A program made the position numbers and the translations under genes. Below, piece after piece: positions 10,674-22,801 of a stretch of DNA of 64,000 nt. The DNA is from Mallotus nudiflorus (Eukaryota; Streptophyta; Magnoliopsida; Malpighiales; Euphorbiaceae), in NCBI GenBank assembly GCA_947683625.1, contig CANTUR010000619.1, positions 310,001 to 374,000 of the forward strand, in the 5' to 3' direction. Within the stretch, counting starts at the first letter, position 1, and the number at the start of each line of letters is the position of its first letter. The notes below the pieces were generated by a model, which did no database searches, was not told the origin of the DNA, and saw nothing but the letters and a program-made list of their open reading frames with translations.

Positions 10674-13040
10674 TAAAACAATAAAAATAACACCAATAAA
10701 AATAATAGCGATGACAATGACTTTATTAATACTTTTAATAATAAAACTTTCAAAATAATAATTTTACGTAATAAAATATTTAGAATAAAATAAATGGATA
10801 ATATACACAACTCATGATAATATATAAATAAAATTTAAAATTTTATTAACACTGCATATCCCAAAATAATTTTATATTATTTAAAATATCGGGTCATTAC
10901 AACATGCAACCTAAAGTCATATATAGTCAAGTATTAGTATAATAATATATATACATGCATATCATATAGATGCGAAAATCCACTTTTATATAATAATAGA
11001 TACAGAAAAGTTTATTTTGAGTGAAGGATTGGAGCAGAACCCTAAATAGTTCGCAACCTCGATCACTAAATCTCATTAGCCCACAGGCTTACTTAATTCC
11101 AAAATATTTCTCTTTTTGATTTTTGGACAATAGACTAGCCTCGAGGCAGTAAGTCAATCGAGCTCTCACGGTCTCACTATTAGTGTGATTGGCCCCAAGA
11201 CACTAGATCAATCGAGCTTTCGCAATCACACCACTCTCTCACTATAAATCTCCATAATCAATAAATCAATTCTCACATCAAAATAATTTCATAATCTCAA
11301 CCCTAAAATTCAACGCATTGGTATGTACACAATCCTAATACAACCCACTAGGTAGCATGTTCTACTGCTATCCTTTAAATAAATCTTACAATTATTAAAA
11401 ATAATAAAATGCATAATTTAAACATGGTAGCATCCATTTTTAAAGAAATATATCAATTATATATCAGACATATACTAAAGATATACCAAATGTATACCAA
11501 AGATATACCAAATATATGTTGAGGATATACCAAAAATATATCAAAGATATATATCACATATATACCAAATATATACCAAATATATACCAAACGTATACAT
11601 AATCATTTAATAAAATACATCATATTTAAATACATTATAAAAATATGGATGTTCACAATTATGTATCCTACATGCAATGCATATATAAGATAATAACTCA
11701 CAGTTGTGCGCTCCTCTAAAAGAGATAGACTAGTATAGTCCAGTAGGTCTCGGTCTCGGCACAACTATAGAAAATAAATAAATAATAATAATATTAGAAT
11801 CAAACTCCTAATTTTATACTTCTAGAAATACTAGAGAAAGACTTAATATAGGACACGACTCAGCCAAGAATAAAGAACTCAGAATCGACCCGATATCACA
11901 TTTTACGAGAATTCTATCAAAAATTCGGCAGAGTCTCCTTTGTAAAATAGACATCTTTCTACTAAAAGTAGAGTCGATCCTGCAAGCAAACATACTTCAA
12001 TATCCCCAAATGCACAACTTCTCGAGTTAGGCCCCTAAACTACATAATTCGCCTAACCGAGAACTAAAATACACAAAAAGCCAATAATTTAATAACAAAT
12101 ATTAAAAATCCATAAAAATCGATAAAATACCTCAACACAATTTATTTAAATAACAAAAACATTAGAAATAATTTATTTTCAAATTAATTTAATAAAATCT
12201 CAAATAGAGTTAAATAATATTAGTAAAAATTACATTTTTCAAATACTTGAAGTCAAATAGCATAAAGTACAGTTAATTACTTAAAATTCTCAATTATATT
12301 ATAAAATTAACTAAAAATCCATTTTACTCATGAAAATAATAAATAAGCTATTATTTAAATATAATTCAAAAATTATTAATAATTAGCTAAAAATAGTGAA
12401 TAATCCATAAAAATTATTTTAATACTATTTATTATTCAAAAATTATTGAAAACACACTAATTAACAATAAATTCAATTAAAATATAAAATTTACTAATTT
12501 TTCAAAAAATTACCATAATACTAAATATTTTACCGAAAATTAACCAAAATTACTATAAATTAATAAAAATTTATTTTCTCAAATCTAAAGCTTAAGGTTT
12601 TGTTACGATCAAAACCGGGAGTCATGACCAGCGCTAGGGAACGCGAATTCTTTCTAATCCGAAACTCGTAGCAAGCCTTAGAAATAAAAAAAAATATGCA
12701 ATAAATAAATAAAAATGCACATAATTAAAATTTAAATCGATATAAAAATAAATACTTAATGTCATATCATAAAAGAAAAATATGATCATACAATATTCGA
12801 AGAAAGGTCTTTGATCATACAGAGTACTCATGCTGCAGTTTTCTACAATATAATAAAAGTCAGATAAATAATTTACATAAACTAGCAGGGGCTGAAGAAG
12901 TCCAACGTATAGGTCTACTACTGAGGTCTGAAGACAAAGAATCTCCTGAAAAATAAACAATTGAGGGGAGTTAGACCTTATTAAGTGAATTATTATATTA
13001 TATATACATGCACCTCCTACTGTCATATGCAATCAAGCAT

Positions 13041-13042
<2 letters not shown>

Positions 13043-13111
<69 letters not shown>
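13043..13111. repeat. (AT)n microsatellite in LTR
   Basis: About 34 AT units in solo LTR 12601-15701. In the other copies the same place is short or carries its own TA run (30455-30493, 38835-38867, 43036-43079), so its length varies between copies. Confidence 0.95.
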
Positions 13112-13114
<3 letters not shown>

Positions 13115-15367
13115 ACATTTCACACAGATGCTGAAATCATTTTATATATAATAAATGCTGAAAAATGTTTATTTGAATGAGGGATCAAATAGAACCCTAA
13201 TTATTCGTAACCTTAACTAAAAATATCTCTCTAGCCATACAGGATCACTTAATTATAAATTAATTCTCTTATTCCGTTTTGGATAGTAGACTGGTACCGA
13301 GACACTAAGTCAACTAAGCTCCAACAGTCTCACTACCAGTGTGACTAGCCCCGAGACATTAGGTCAACTGAGCTCCTGCAATCACACTATTTAATCACAT
13401 CAATCTCAAAATCAATCAAATAAAAGTCACCTCAAGTGATGTCATAACTTAACCCTAAAATCTATCGTACCGGTACGTACACGGTCCTAATGCAACCCAC
13501 TAGGTAGCATGTTCTATTGATATCCTTCAAATATACTTAATAATTATTAAAATAATAAAAATGCATAATTTAAATGAAATAGCATCCATTCATAGCAAAA
13601 TATACCCACCATATACAAAAAACATAACAAAAGTATATAAACCACATATATACCAAAATAATCCATAATATACCAAAAATATATCAAAAATATATCGAAT
13701 ATATATGACGTACATAAACTAAATATATACTAAAAACAATTATGCATATGTGTCACATATATATCAAATATACCAAAAATATATTTTACATTTAAAGAAA
13801 TATTCATATTCAATTTCATTATAAAATTCATGGATGCTAATTTTTATGCATTCTACATGTAATGCATATATAAGATAATAACTCACAAGTTTGCATTCCT
13901 CGAGATTGACTCAACGGGCCCGGTCCAATAGGTCTCGGTTTCGACGCAACTAGAAATTAAATAATAATATATTAGAATAAATTCATAACTTATACTTATA
14001 AAAGATACTCGATCTAAGAATACAAAACTCAGACAAACACAGAAATTTAGAATCGACCCGACGTTACATTTTACGAGAATTCTATCAAAAATTCGGCAGA
14101 ACCTCCTCTGTAAAACAGACATCTCTCTACTAAAAAGTAGAGCTGATCCTACAAGAAAAACGCACTTTTAACACAGATTGCACAACACTTCGGGTTGGGA
14201 TCCCAAACTGCACAATTTCTCAACTGAAGTTCACAATTCACCAAAAATACAAATAAAATAATAAATATATTAAAAAAATCAATAAATTCCATAAATGTCC
14301 ACAAAATTCCAAAATATAATATTTAAACATTAAAACACTAAATACAATTATTTTCACAATAATTATATAAAAATCTCAAATAATCATATAATATTAATAA
14401 AAATTCAATTTTTCAATAATTCAATATAAAATAGTAAAAATACACTTTTATATATTAAAATAGCTTAAATATCTTAAATATATATTAAAGTAATTAAAAA
14501 CCCATTTAATCACCAAAATAGTAAATAATATATTATTTGAATATAATTTCTGAAAATTAGTATTAATTAGTTAAAAATAGTTCCAAAATCATCTAAAACA
14601 TATTATTTAACTATAATTTTCACAAAATTACACAATTAACTCATAAATACAAAATTTACATAATATAATTAATATTTTCAAAAATTATATAAATTCACAA
14701 AAAAATTATTTTAAAAATTCTAAAATTATTTACTCAAATTACTAACACAAATTTAACTAAATTCTCATTAAAAATAATTAATTAACATAATTATCAAAAA
14801 TTCAATATTTAATATTAAAATAATCAAAAATTACCAAAATTCAAATTAATTCAAAAAAATTCACAAAAAAATATATTTGAGAAGTTTAAGCTACCACAAT
14901 CAATATTTCTTAAGAAAGTTTGCATGAATCAAACATAATTAAGTTCAAAAAAATTAAAAACCCTAAAACACAAACTAAAAATTGAAGATATCTAAAAATC
15001 TAGAGGATTTGAGTTAAAAAGGAGCTTGGAAATGAACTTACCGATGAAAAAGCTTTCAAAAGAGTCCAGTTTGGCGTCTTAAGGTGGCTGGAATCTCGCC
15101 GGCGCGATGGAGTTTCAACTTTCGGCTTCTATGGTTTTCCGATGATGCAGCGGCAACTGGCAGCGGTTGGCGACGTCGGACGACAGCTGGAGACGTCTGG
15201 GGTTAATGGCAGTCAACGGTGGCAGTTGGGGCGGCTCCGGCGTGGTCTGAAAGTGATTGACCGAAGAAGAAGAAGAAGAAAAAGAAAAAAAAGATGTTGA
15301 CCCGATCCTTTTTTTTACTTTTTCTATTTTTTTATTTATGAAATTACCAAAATGCTCTTCAACTAAT

Positions 15368-15369
<2 letters not shown>

Positions 15370-15401
<32 letters not shown>

Positions 15402-15403
15402 CA

Positions 15404-15452
<49 letters not shown>

Positions 15453-15515
15453 TGATGATGATGATGATGATGATGTTAACAACAACAACAACAACAATAA
15501 TAATAATAATAACAA
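15370..15515. repeat. Compound AAT/GAT/AAC microsatellite
   Basis: Successive runs of AAT (15370-15396 and 15405-15449), GAT (15450-15474), AAC (15478-15495) and AAT again. This compound array is the likely ancestor of the expanded ATG and AAC runs in the two LTRs of element B. Long poly-Ile, Met and Thr reading frames here are by-products. Confidence 0.93.
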
Positions 15516-15897
15516 CCTTAATACATTTAAGCAATAAAATTCCCACGTGAAATAAATTATTTTACGTAAACAAATCTCTTAAAATAAAATACGTAAATAA
15601 TATTAGCAATTAACAATAATAATATATAAATAAAATTTAAAATTTTTAACACTGCATATTTTAAAATAAAATTATTTTATTTAAAATACTGGGTCATTAC
15701 AGGTTTATATTAAATATCTTAATTAGTGTTATTTTCAATAAAAATCACATAATTAATAAAATTCACCTTATTTTTCAAAAATACAATTTTACACCAACTA
15801 AATAAATTCGTAACTAAAAATCTAAAATCAATTTCACCAAATTTTATTCATAAACTATAATCCAAATAATTTAAAAAATTTATTAAAAATATAAAAA

Positions 15898-15937
15898 TTT
15901 TCCGACGAGGGTCACCGGAACAGTGACTCGTCGAAAA
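15898..15937. other. Stem-loop in the old LTR remnant
   Basis: TCAC (15912-15915) pairs with GTGA (15923-15926), GACGAG (15904-15909) with CTCGTC (15927-15932), and the flanking T and A runs also pair. The loop is CGGAACA, with small bulges. I did not find this stem-loop in the other copies. Confidence 0.65.
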
Positions 15938-16504
15938 ATCAAAACACTAAAATCCAATTAATTCAGAAAAATCAAACAAAAATATATTTGAGTAGCTCTA
16001 GATGTATATAACAACATTTCTAAAGGAACTTAGCAAGAATCACACAAAATCAAGCTCAAAAAAATAAAAGCCTAAGTTGACCCATAAATCACTAACTGAA
16101 CGTTTTAAGCTCGAAACGATTAGAGAATGAGCTTGCCCAGACCGAGACGAGTCAAAGGAGCCTAGCATAGCAAGCTTTCTCCACCAAAATGTCATCAACA
16201 TTGTTGTAGCTGTCGCCGCTGCGTTTATGCTTCTCGTCGGTGACAGGAAAGAAGAAGGTTGCAGATGGCGGTAGAAGGGAAGGGAAAGGAAGAGGTGGTG
16301 TTGGCAAGGTGGTGGTGATTTAATGGTGGATGGCGGTGGCGTGGGTGGTGCTAACGAAAACCGGAGAAGAAGAAGAAGAAAAGAAAGGAAAAAGAAAAAG
16401 GAGGGAGATCAGAAAACTCGAGAATTTTAATGTCCTGTCCCTTTTTTTTTAATTAATTAATTAGAAAAAGACAAAATACAACAACACATATATATATATA
16501 AAAT

Positions 16505-16505
<1 letters not shown>

Positions 16506-16584
<79 letters not shown>
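16506..16584. repeat. Palindromic (AAT)n(ATT)n microsatellite
   Basis: About 12 AAT units run directly into about 14 ATT units. The array is its own inverted repeat with arms of about 36 bp and almost no spacer, so it could form a hairpin or cruciform. It lies in the old LTR remnant at the site where other copies have simple AAT runs. Confidence 0.93.
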
Positions 16585-16924
16585 TTGAATTAAATAATTA
16601 CTTTTAAATTAAATCATCACTGTAAATTAAAATATTTAAATAAAATAATTTAATACTATTCACAAATAATAAAAATAATAATATTAATAGATAAATAAAT
16701 AATAATATACAACATTAAAATTAAATTATATAAAATAATTATAATATATAAAAATTTAAAATATTTATTAATACTGCAAATTTCAAAATTAATTTAATAA
16801 TTTTTTGTGCACTTAATAGACAATGTCAAATTGGCAACTGGTAAAATTGCTTCTCCCCAACGAGCAGTTTGCGCATCGGATGAGCCCTTTAAAGATAATT
16901 TCAAAATGAATAATAAAAACTTAC

Positions 16925-19316
16925 AAGTGCTATAAGGTTGAGTGGAGAATTAGAATATTCAGAACCAAAGATGCTGTTATTCTTTCTGCTGCTCACAATC
17001 TCAAGTAGTAGGACTCCAAAGCTAAAAACATCAATTTTAGTCGAAACGATGCCTTTCAAGGCATACTCAGGAGCCATGTAGTCACTGAAGTCAAGTTGAT
17101 TGAACATATCTTAGCATTTAGACATACAAACATATATCATTACAGTAAGCTTGATCATGGATATCAGTATGCACTCACTGTGTTCCCACTGCTCTTCTTG
17201 TTCTCGCTTCTGATTCGTCCCTCCCAAATATTCTAGCCAAGCCAAAATATGATATTTTAGGATTCATTTCAGCATCAAGCAAGATGTTACTTGCTCTCAA
17301 GTCTCTGAATTATTCTCAATCTTGAATATTTATGAAGGCATAGCAGTCCTTGAGCAATGCCTTCTATGATGTGGAAGCGTTTTCGCTAGTCCAATGAGTT
17401 CTTCTTAGTAGAATCTGTACAGGGAAAAAAAATTAACAGCAGAATAGATGTCGAAGCAATCTAAGGTTACCAGATAACATTATTCTAAAGTAGGAGGAAA
17501 ACTGAAGGCATTAAGTTCACAAACCAGAGAGGAAAAATCTAAGCTTTTGTGCAGCATGAATTCGTAGATTAGCATCTTCTCTTCTCTCTGGATGCAGCAT
17601 CCTACAAGCCTGACTGGATTAGTATGTTGCAGCTTTGCTATCAGTACAAGTTCATTCTTAAATTCTTTTAGTCCTTGCCCTGAATGCCTTGAAAGTCTCT
17701 TTACTGCTACTTTCTGGCCATCTTGTAGTTCTCCCTGAAAACATATCCAGTTAGTCTGATATAAGAGTTGATATTTAGCTTATTTCTTTTGCTTACATTT
17801 GTTTCTGTGTACCTTATAAACTTGTCCAAATCCACCTTCGCCAAGCTTATTAGCAGTTGCAAAATTATCTGTTGCAGATACTATGCTTTCAAAGCTGAAA
17901 AAATGCAGCTCATGATTCTTCCTCCTTTCTTTTTTGACTTCATTTAAACTTGGACTTCTGTTAGAGCCCGTTGGGTTAGCTTCTAACTCAGATAGTAATA
18001 TCTCCTGCTCTGCTTCATTCTCTGCTGCAGGTTTTACAAGTTGTAACGGGAAGCATAATCAATAAACAAAAATAATGATCCCTAATCTTCTGATATAAAA
18101 TAATTAATTATGGGAAATTACCTGCCATCTTGTTTCTTCTTGATATGAAGTAGCACCCTGAACATGCAACGAGTACAGCTGCAATTCCTGCAACTGCTAT
18201 GACTGGCCATATCCACCTCTTTGCTGCATTAACAAACATGATTTCTTACTAAAAACCGTAGACACTCCTGATTTCATTCAATGAAAACAAGAAAACATGC
18301 ATTGGATTTCTACCTTTCTTCTGACTTAGGACATAAATGACTCTTCTTTCATCTTTTTTCTCCTTGAATACCATCCCTTGGCCAGACAGTTTCGTTGGCA
18401 ATAGTATAAGCATATGCAGAACAGGAACAAATTGCTGAGGCACTTTTTCTGACAATCAAAATGACTCATGTTGTAACTCTGATCGAACTTTAGTCTTTCA
18501 CCAGAAATGACTCCTTTCCTTTCTTCAAACTGTTCATTTTGTCTCCTACACTCAGGCATGTTTATCGCTACACAGCCGCGGTCAGATTTATAGGAGCGAG
18601 AACCAAATGGTGCAGCCCCCGAAATTTCTAGTAGTGAACCACTTGAATCCAACATATACCTTGACAAACTATGACTTCTACTTTTGCTACTCAAAGAATA
18701 TGTGAAGTAATATGCATCATCATGGGAGAAGAAGCTAAGATTGCGATAACCTTCATTGGATAATTGAGGCACAAACTCAAAATGGTCGTTTTGCCAGGTT
18801 CCACTTGTCCAGTAAATGCTTCCTTTCCACCATGTGACAAGCTGGATACTGCCATTGATACCCAAGCCAAGAGTAAGGGTGAAAGATCCCTTGGCTGGGA
18901 CATTGTCATTTATCCATGAAGTGAGTGACCATACTCGCTCATTTTTTCAACAGAACTTAATGCAATTGAGCGACCTCCGTGTGAGATTCTCAACTTGCCA
19001 AACTTATCTATAGCCAGAATTCCTGATGCATCAGGAATTGGATTATCTCGGTTGACTACCCAGACCACCTTCTTCTTGGCAATAAAAACTGGATTTTCAT
19101 CCTCTATGTTGTAAAATATTCCCGGATATCTGCTTCTTGAACTGCCAGGGCTAAAGAATCCTAACTTGAAGGTCCCATCAGCTGAAAACAGGTGATCATA
19201 GTCCCAGAGCTGTTGGCCTTGCTCTAACGTGTCAATTAATGGAAAAGAGAGAGAAATGAACAAGAAACAGCATGAAAAGCTAAGAAAAACGATATGCTTT
19301 TACCCTTTGTAGCCAT
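16925..19316 (-). pseudogene. G-type lectin S-receptor-like kinase, broken
   Basis: Plasma-membrane receptor-kinase family: secreted B-lectin, S-locus and PAN domains, one membrane helix, then a Ser/Thr kinase. Exon 1 (about 18314-19316) has the signal peptide, frameshifted just after the ATG at 19316, then B-lectin (SADGTFKLGFFSPGS; VVWVVNRDNPI). About 40 residues including the usual LWQSFDYPTDT region are deleted with a frame change near 18945. The S-domain (GSIYWTSGTW) and PAN Cys residues follow, with another frameshift near 18440. Exon 2 (18122-18223) is the membrane helix. Exons 3-6 (17813-18026, 17524-17734, 17179-17414, 16925-17084) are kinase: GEGGFGQVYK and AVKRLS present; TAG replaces Trp in LDWRKRF; one base is lost in HRDL; DFG is YFG; YMAPEYALKG present. 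Intron ends fit GT-AG. The last exon is missing beside the LTR nest. Clearly non-functional. Confidence 0.9.
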
Positions 19317-21549
19317 AATGTTCATGTCTGAGAATAGAGATGAACATGAATCTTAAAAAAATTTCACCAAAATCGGCTGTTTATAATGACTTTGAACAGG
19401 GGCTTTTTTTTTAATGTTATCTTTGGTAATGCGAAACTTCATGGAGGTGCATCTTGGTTGTAGAATAAGACCAGTCAGGCTTGCTTTTCTGTAAACTTTT
19501 GTTCTGTTTCTCCTCACCTATTAAGAAGTTTCTGTGGGCTACGATCTCCATTCAAAACTAAAGTCAAATCTCATTGGAAAAAGGGATAATTGCTATTTTC
19601 TTCTTGTATTTTGATCTATACACTTCATGCTTAATATTTAAAAAAATATTTGTTAATTTGTAATATAAATATTAATTTTTTTAGGATAAAATAATATACA
19701 ATTTCATAAATATCATAAATGAATAAATATTTTTTAAATATTAGAGATAAGATATTATAATAGATCAAGATATAAAGGGTAAATAAATAGCAATGCTCCC
19801 TTGAAAAAAAAAACCCTGTTTTCATTTGGTAAGAGCACTAGAACAAAGCTGCCTCACTCTTATTTATAATTCTTCATAGGAAAATTGTCCAAGGATTCGA
19901 AGCAAGAAAATAGTCACAGATTATATTAGGATCGTTACGGCTTTCTCCATATCAGATGGAATGATCAAGTATTAGGAACGTGCAGCCAAAATGGTATTCT
20001 TGCTGACTAGAGAACATGCGCAACAACCTCTGATCCATGATTAGATGAAAATCCCAAGTAACCTGAAAAGCAATATGGAATGGTCGTCCGGATGACTATA
20101 TATATAATGCAACTTGTTTTCCTTGGGTTTTTTTTTCTTTTTTCTACCTCTTTCTTTTTAATATATTTTTTTAAAAGTTAAAGATAACCAAAAATGGTGG
20201 TTATGAGAGTAGGTGTATGTCTTTTTACTGTACTGTAGAGCGGTGATTAAAAAAAAGCATAGATTTAAGGGGGTTTTCCATAAATAATAAAAAAATAAAT
20301 GTAAAACAACAAAAATACTTTAAAATTACATTTGTATCTAGCAGCATGATTATATTTATGCAAATGCATTTCTCTCCTTCTTCTCGTCTTTTTTCCTCTA
20401 TTTTACTTCTTTTTCTATTTCTATTTTTATCTCAATTTCTTTCTTCAACATCCTATGGAGGCTTTTTCTTTTGAATCTGCTCTCCCATTTTAGATTTTTC
20501 TCTAGATTTAGATGTAAGTTTTCAACAAATCATGGAAATTAGTATGGTGATTTTTTTTCTCTGAGCTGTAATCAGTATGGTGATATTTTTTCTAGGCCAT
20601 CGTCATCAGGTAAAACACAACCCTTTTCATTTGTAGTAGCAAGTATTTTAGTTGATATTTTGACGATTTTGATTCAGTTTCTTATTCCAGTTATTGGGAT
20701 TGTGAACTGTCTGAGATAATCATCGATAATTTCACTTTTAAGTTTTTGGGCTTTCAGAAACTGGTGATACTTTAGTCACTTGGACAAATTTTTGCTTATA
20801 TAAAGGACAAATTTACATTTATTTTTTGCTTACATTTCAGACCTTAATGTTTGAAAAATGAGGACTTCGTGTGATTTCTTTATTGTTTGTAGCCTTTTTG
20901 GGTCCTTTTATTGGTGGGTTTTGTCTTTTTTTTTTTTTGTGACGGATGACATATGCCAAATGAGTTTGTGATTGCTATTTTTTTTTTTCCTGGCATTTTA
21001 TTGTCTTTAATGCTCTTCAGGTTTCTGTTATCAAGACTGATTGAGGTTGATAAAGAGATTATTGAAATGCTTGATGTACTGTGTTTTATGCAAAAAATTT
21101 CTGTTTTTGCAGGTGAAATTCTTCACGATTTTTTTTTTCCAATATGATTTGGCATGGGTTGTGAGTGTGTGCATAGTATGGGTATGGCGTTGCAAAGATG
21201 ATAGCCAATTCAAACGGTGGACCTTTTATTTCTTTTCTAACAAAACATTTGATGTACAATTTTCACAGAAAAGGAATCGATGTTGGAAGTGTTTCTATGC
21301 TTCCAAATCTCTGTTGTTGTTGGACACTTGTAGCCACTTGTAATTGTTATCATTTTTAATTTGGGAGATTCATGGACCATTTTATGTTAATGTTAAGGTT
21401 TAAGCTATTGCAGTAGCTTTTCTTTTCAATGGCCCCTTCATTGCTTGACATGGTTTGTGAATATTTAATTTTGTTATATATATAATTTTTATAATATTAA
21501 ATGTGAATATTTAAAATATAATTATATATACAATTGCTATTATTATATA
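19317..21549. other. Non-coding, AT-rich
   Basis: No supported gene. The stretch 20900-21350 has T-rich runs and an exon-like patch after a TTTTTGCAG acceptor-like site near 21103-21111, with a 100-residue open frame at 21041-21343. I recognise no family and do not call it a gene. The start of a possible low-complexity terminal repeat lies near 20267. Confidence 0.5.
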
Positions 21550-22200
21550 CATTCTTCAAACAAAAAAATTTAAAATCAGAAAAAATAATCAGAAACTAAA
21601 AATTAACTAAAATGATAAAAAAAAAAATGAATTAGAAACCAAAAGATAAACTAAAATGATACAAAAAATAAATCTGTGTGATTGTTCTCTATTTAATTTG
21701 ACTTGACCAATTCATGTGTAGATTTGACCAAATAATCTCTTATATATATTATGAATTGAATACATAATATTGTATGATAAAACCAAAAATCTCATATGCA
21801 TTCTTCAAAAAAAAAAAACTAAAATAATAAAAAATAATCTGAAACCAAAAATTAACTAAAATGATACTAAAAAAAAAAGAATCTGAAACCAAAAATAAAC
21901 CTAGAGGATACAAAAAATAAATCTTTGTGATTACTATCTATTTAATTTAACTTGATCAATTAATGTGTGGATTTGACCAAATCATCTCTTATATATTATG
22001 TACTAAATAAATCATACTGCAGGACATAACCAAATATCTTATATACATTCTTCAAAACCAAAAAAAAAAAAAACTAAATTGAGAAAAAATGAATGAGAAA
22101 CCAAAAATTAACCAAAATGAAATAAAAAAAAAAGAATTAAAACCAAAAATAAACTAAAAGGATACAAAAAATGAATTGGAAGCCAAAAATAAAGCCAACA
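21550..22200. repeat. About 248-bp tandem repeat, 2.6 copies
   Basis: Units start with CATTCTTCAAA at 21550, 21799 and 22046, giving spacings of 249 and 247 bp. Each unit has an A-rich block with repeated ACCAAAAATTAACTAAAATGA, then GATACAAAAAATAAATCT. The first two units continue with a more complex part, TTTGACCAAATNATCTCTTA. The third unit is truncated and runs into the ORF region after about 22200. The copies are diverged, so the array is not recent. Confidence 0.85.
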
Positions 22201-22799
22201 TAAATTAATATAAAAAAAGAACACACTAAATTAGAATTTTTCAACACTTCATCACCATCAACACCATCTATAACAAAATTATCTTTAATATTGGAATTAC
22301 CAACATTCTCATATAATTTCTTATCACCCTTAAAACAAGAATTAATGCAAAATAAAGTATCAGAAACTAAATTGAAACCAAAACGATACAAAAGTAATAA
22401 AACAAAATATACCCCAGCAAAATCCTTTAATTCATCACCACCACCAACAATTTCAACAAATTTTGAATCATAAACACCCTTTTTGCAACTAGCAACATCT
22501 CCTAAATCAAAACTAGAAGCACCAAAAGCAATCCACCACCAAAAGTAAAAGTAATAAAAAAGTAATAAAATTAAATACATGCTACCTAATAAAAGAAATC
22601 ATTTAACTCATGACCACCACCAATATTTTCAACAAACTCTAAATCATAAGCACATTTTTCACAACCAGAAACATCTCTTAAATCATAACTAAAAGCACCA
22701 AAAACACATCCACATTTCTTTGCACTTTTAAAACAAGATCAAAAACTAAAAGTAAACCAACAAGTAACAAAATTAAATATATACTACCTAATAAAAGAA
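22137..22799 (-). pseudogene. Unknown ORF with an internal tandem duplication
   Basis: The minus strand has a 147-residue open frame (22137-22580) with hydrophobic segments (VYFVLLLLYRFGF) and small polar or Cys blocks (VSDTLFCINSCFKGDKK; NSNIKDNFVIDGVDGDE). The DNA at about 22421-22598 is duplicated at 22599-22799: both copies encode a GAxSxDLxDVxxC...EFVExxGGG-like segment, but the upstream copy has a different frame and stops. No family is recognised. It could be the end of a decayed repetitive gene or chance coding in a tandem repeat. Confidence 0.35.
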
Positions 22800-22801
22800 T
22801 C

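Larger units (their letters stand above)
4299..10901 (-). mobile_element. Solo gypsy LTR, TSD ACATG, itself interrupted
   Basis: A minus-oriented LTR that starts TGTCATGACCC at 4299 and ends GGGTCATTACA at 10901. It is flanked by perfect 5-bp direct repeats ACATG (4294-4298 and 10902-10906). Removing the plus-strand solo LTR inside it (4617-7887 plus one target repeat) leaves about 3.3 kb. There is no internal region, so it is a solo LTR formed by LTR-LTR recombination. It carries the family hallmarks: the hairpin pair near 8230-8330, the CCCACTAGGTA block near 8445, a GC-rich leader-like block near 10000-10300, a TA run at 10323-10346 and an (AAT)n run at 10620-10670. Confidence 0.9.
12601..15701 (-). 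mobile_element. Solo gypsy LTR, TSD GGTTT
   Basis: A 3101-bp minus-oriented LTR starting TGTTACGATC at 12601 and ending GGGTCATTACA at 15701, with perfect 5-bp flanking repeats GGTTT (12596-12600 and 15702-15706). It is the second insertion into the old LTR remnant. It contains the 3' block CGCTAGGGAACGCGAATTC, a long TA microsatellite (13043-13111), the twin hairpins (13290-13385), the conserved CACTAGGTAGCATGTTCTA block, a GC-rich leader-like block (15030-15270) and a compound trinucleotide repeat (15370-15515). There is no internal region. Confidence 0.92.
3905..16806 (-). mobile_element. Old gypsy-family LTR remnant, host of nested solo LTRs
   Basis: The oldest layer of the nest. It survives as three pieces, 3905-4298, 10902-12600 and 15702-16806, which join into about 3.2 kb, the length of other LTRs in the family. 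It is minus-oriented: the left end has the family's 3'-terminal block (variant of TAGGGAACGNGAATTCTTTC) and the right end the 5'-terminal block (AATACTGCAAATTTC, matching CACTGCATAT of other copies). About 20-30 bp are missing at each end, so no target duplication can be read. The piece 15702-16806 holds a GC-rich leader-like block (16130-16440) and a palindromic microsatellite. No internal gag-pol is attached, so it is a solo LTR or an isolated remnant. Confidence 0.8.

Noticed and set aside
21041..21343. 100-residue ORF after an acceptor-like TTTTTGCAG
   Set aside because: No recognisable family, no clear partner exon, and the first half is T-rich intron-like sequence.
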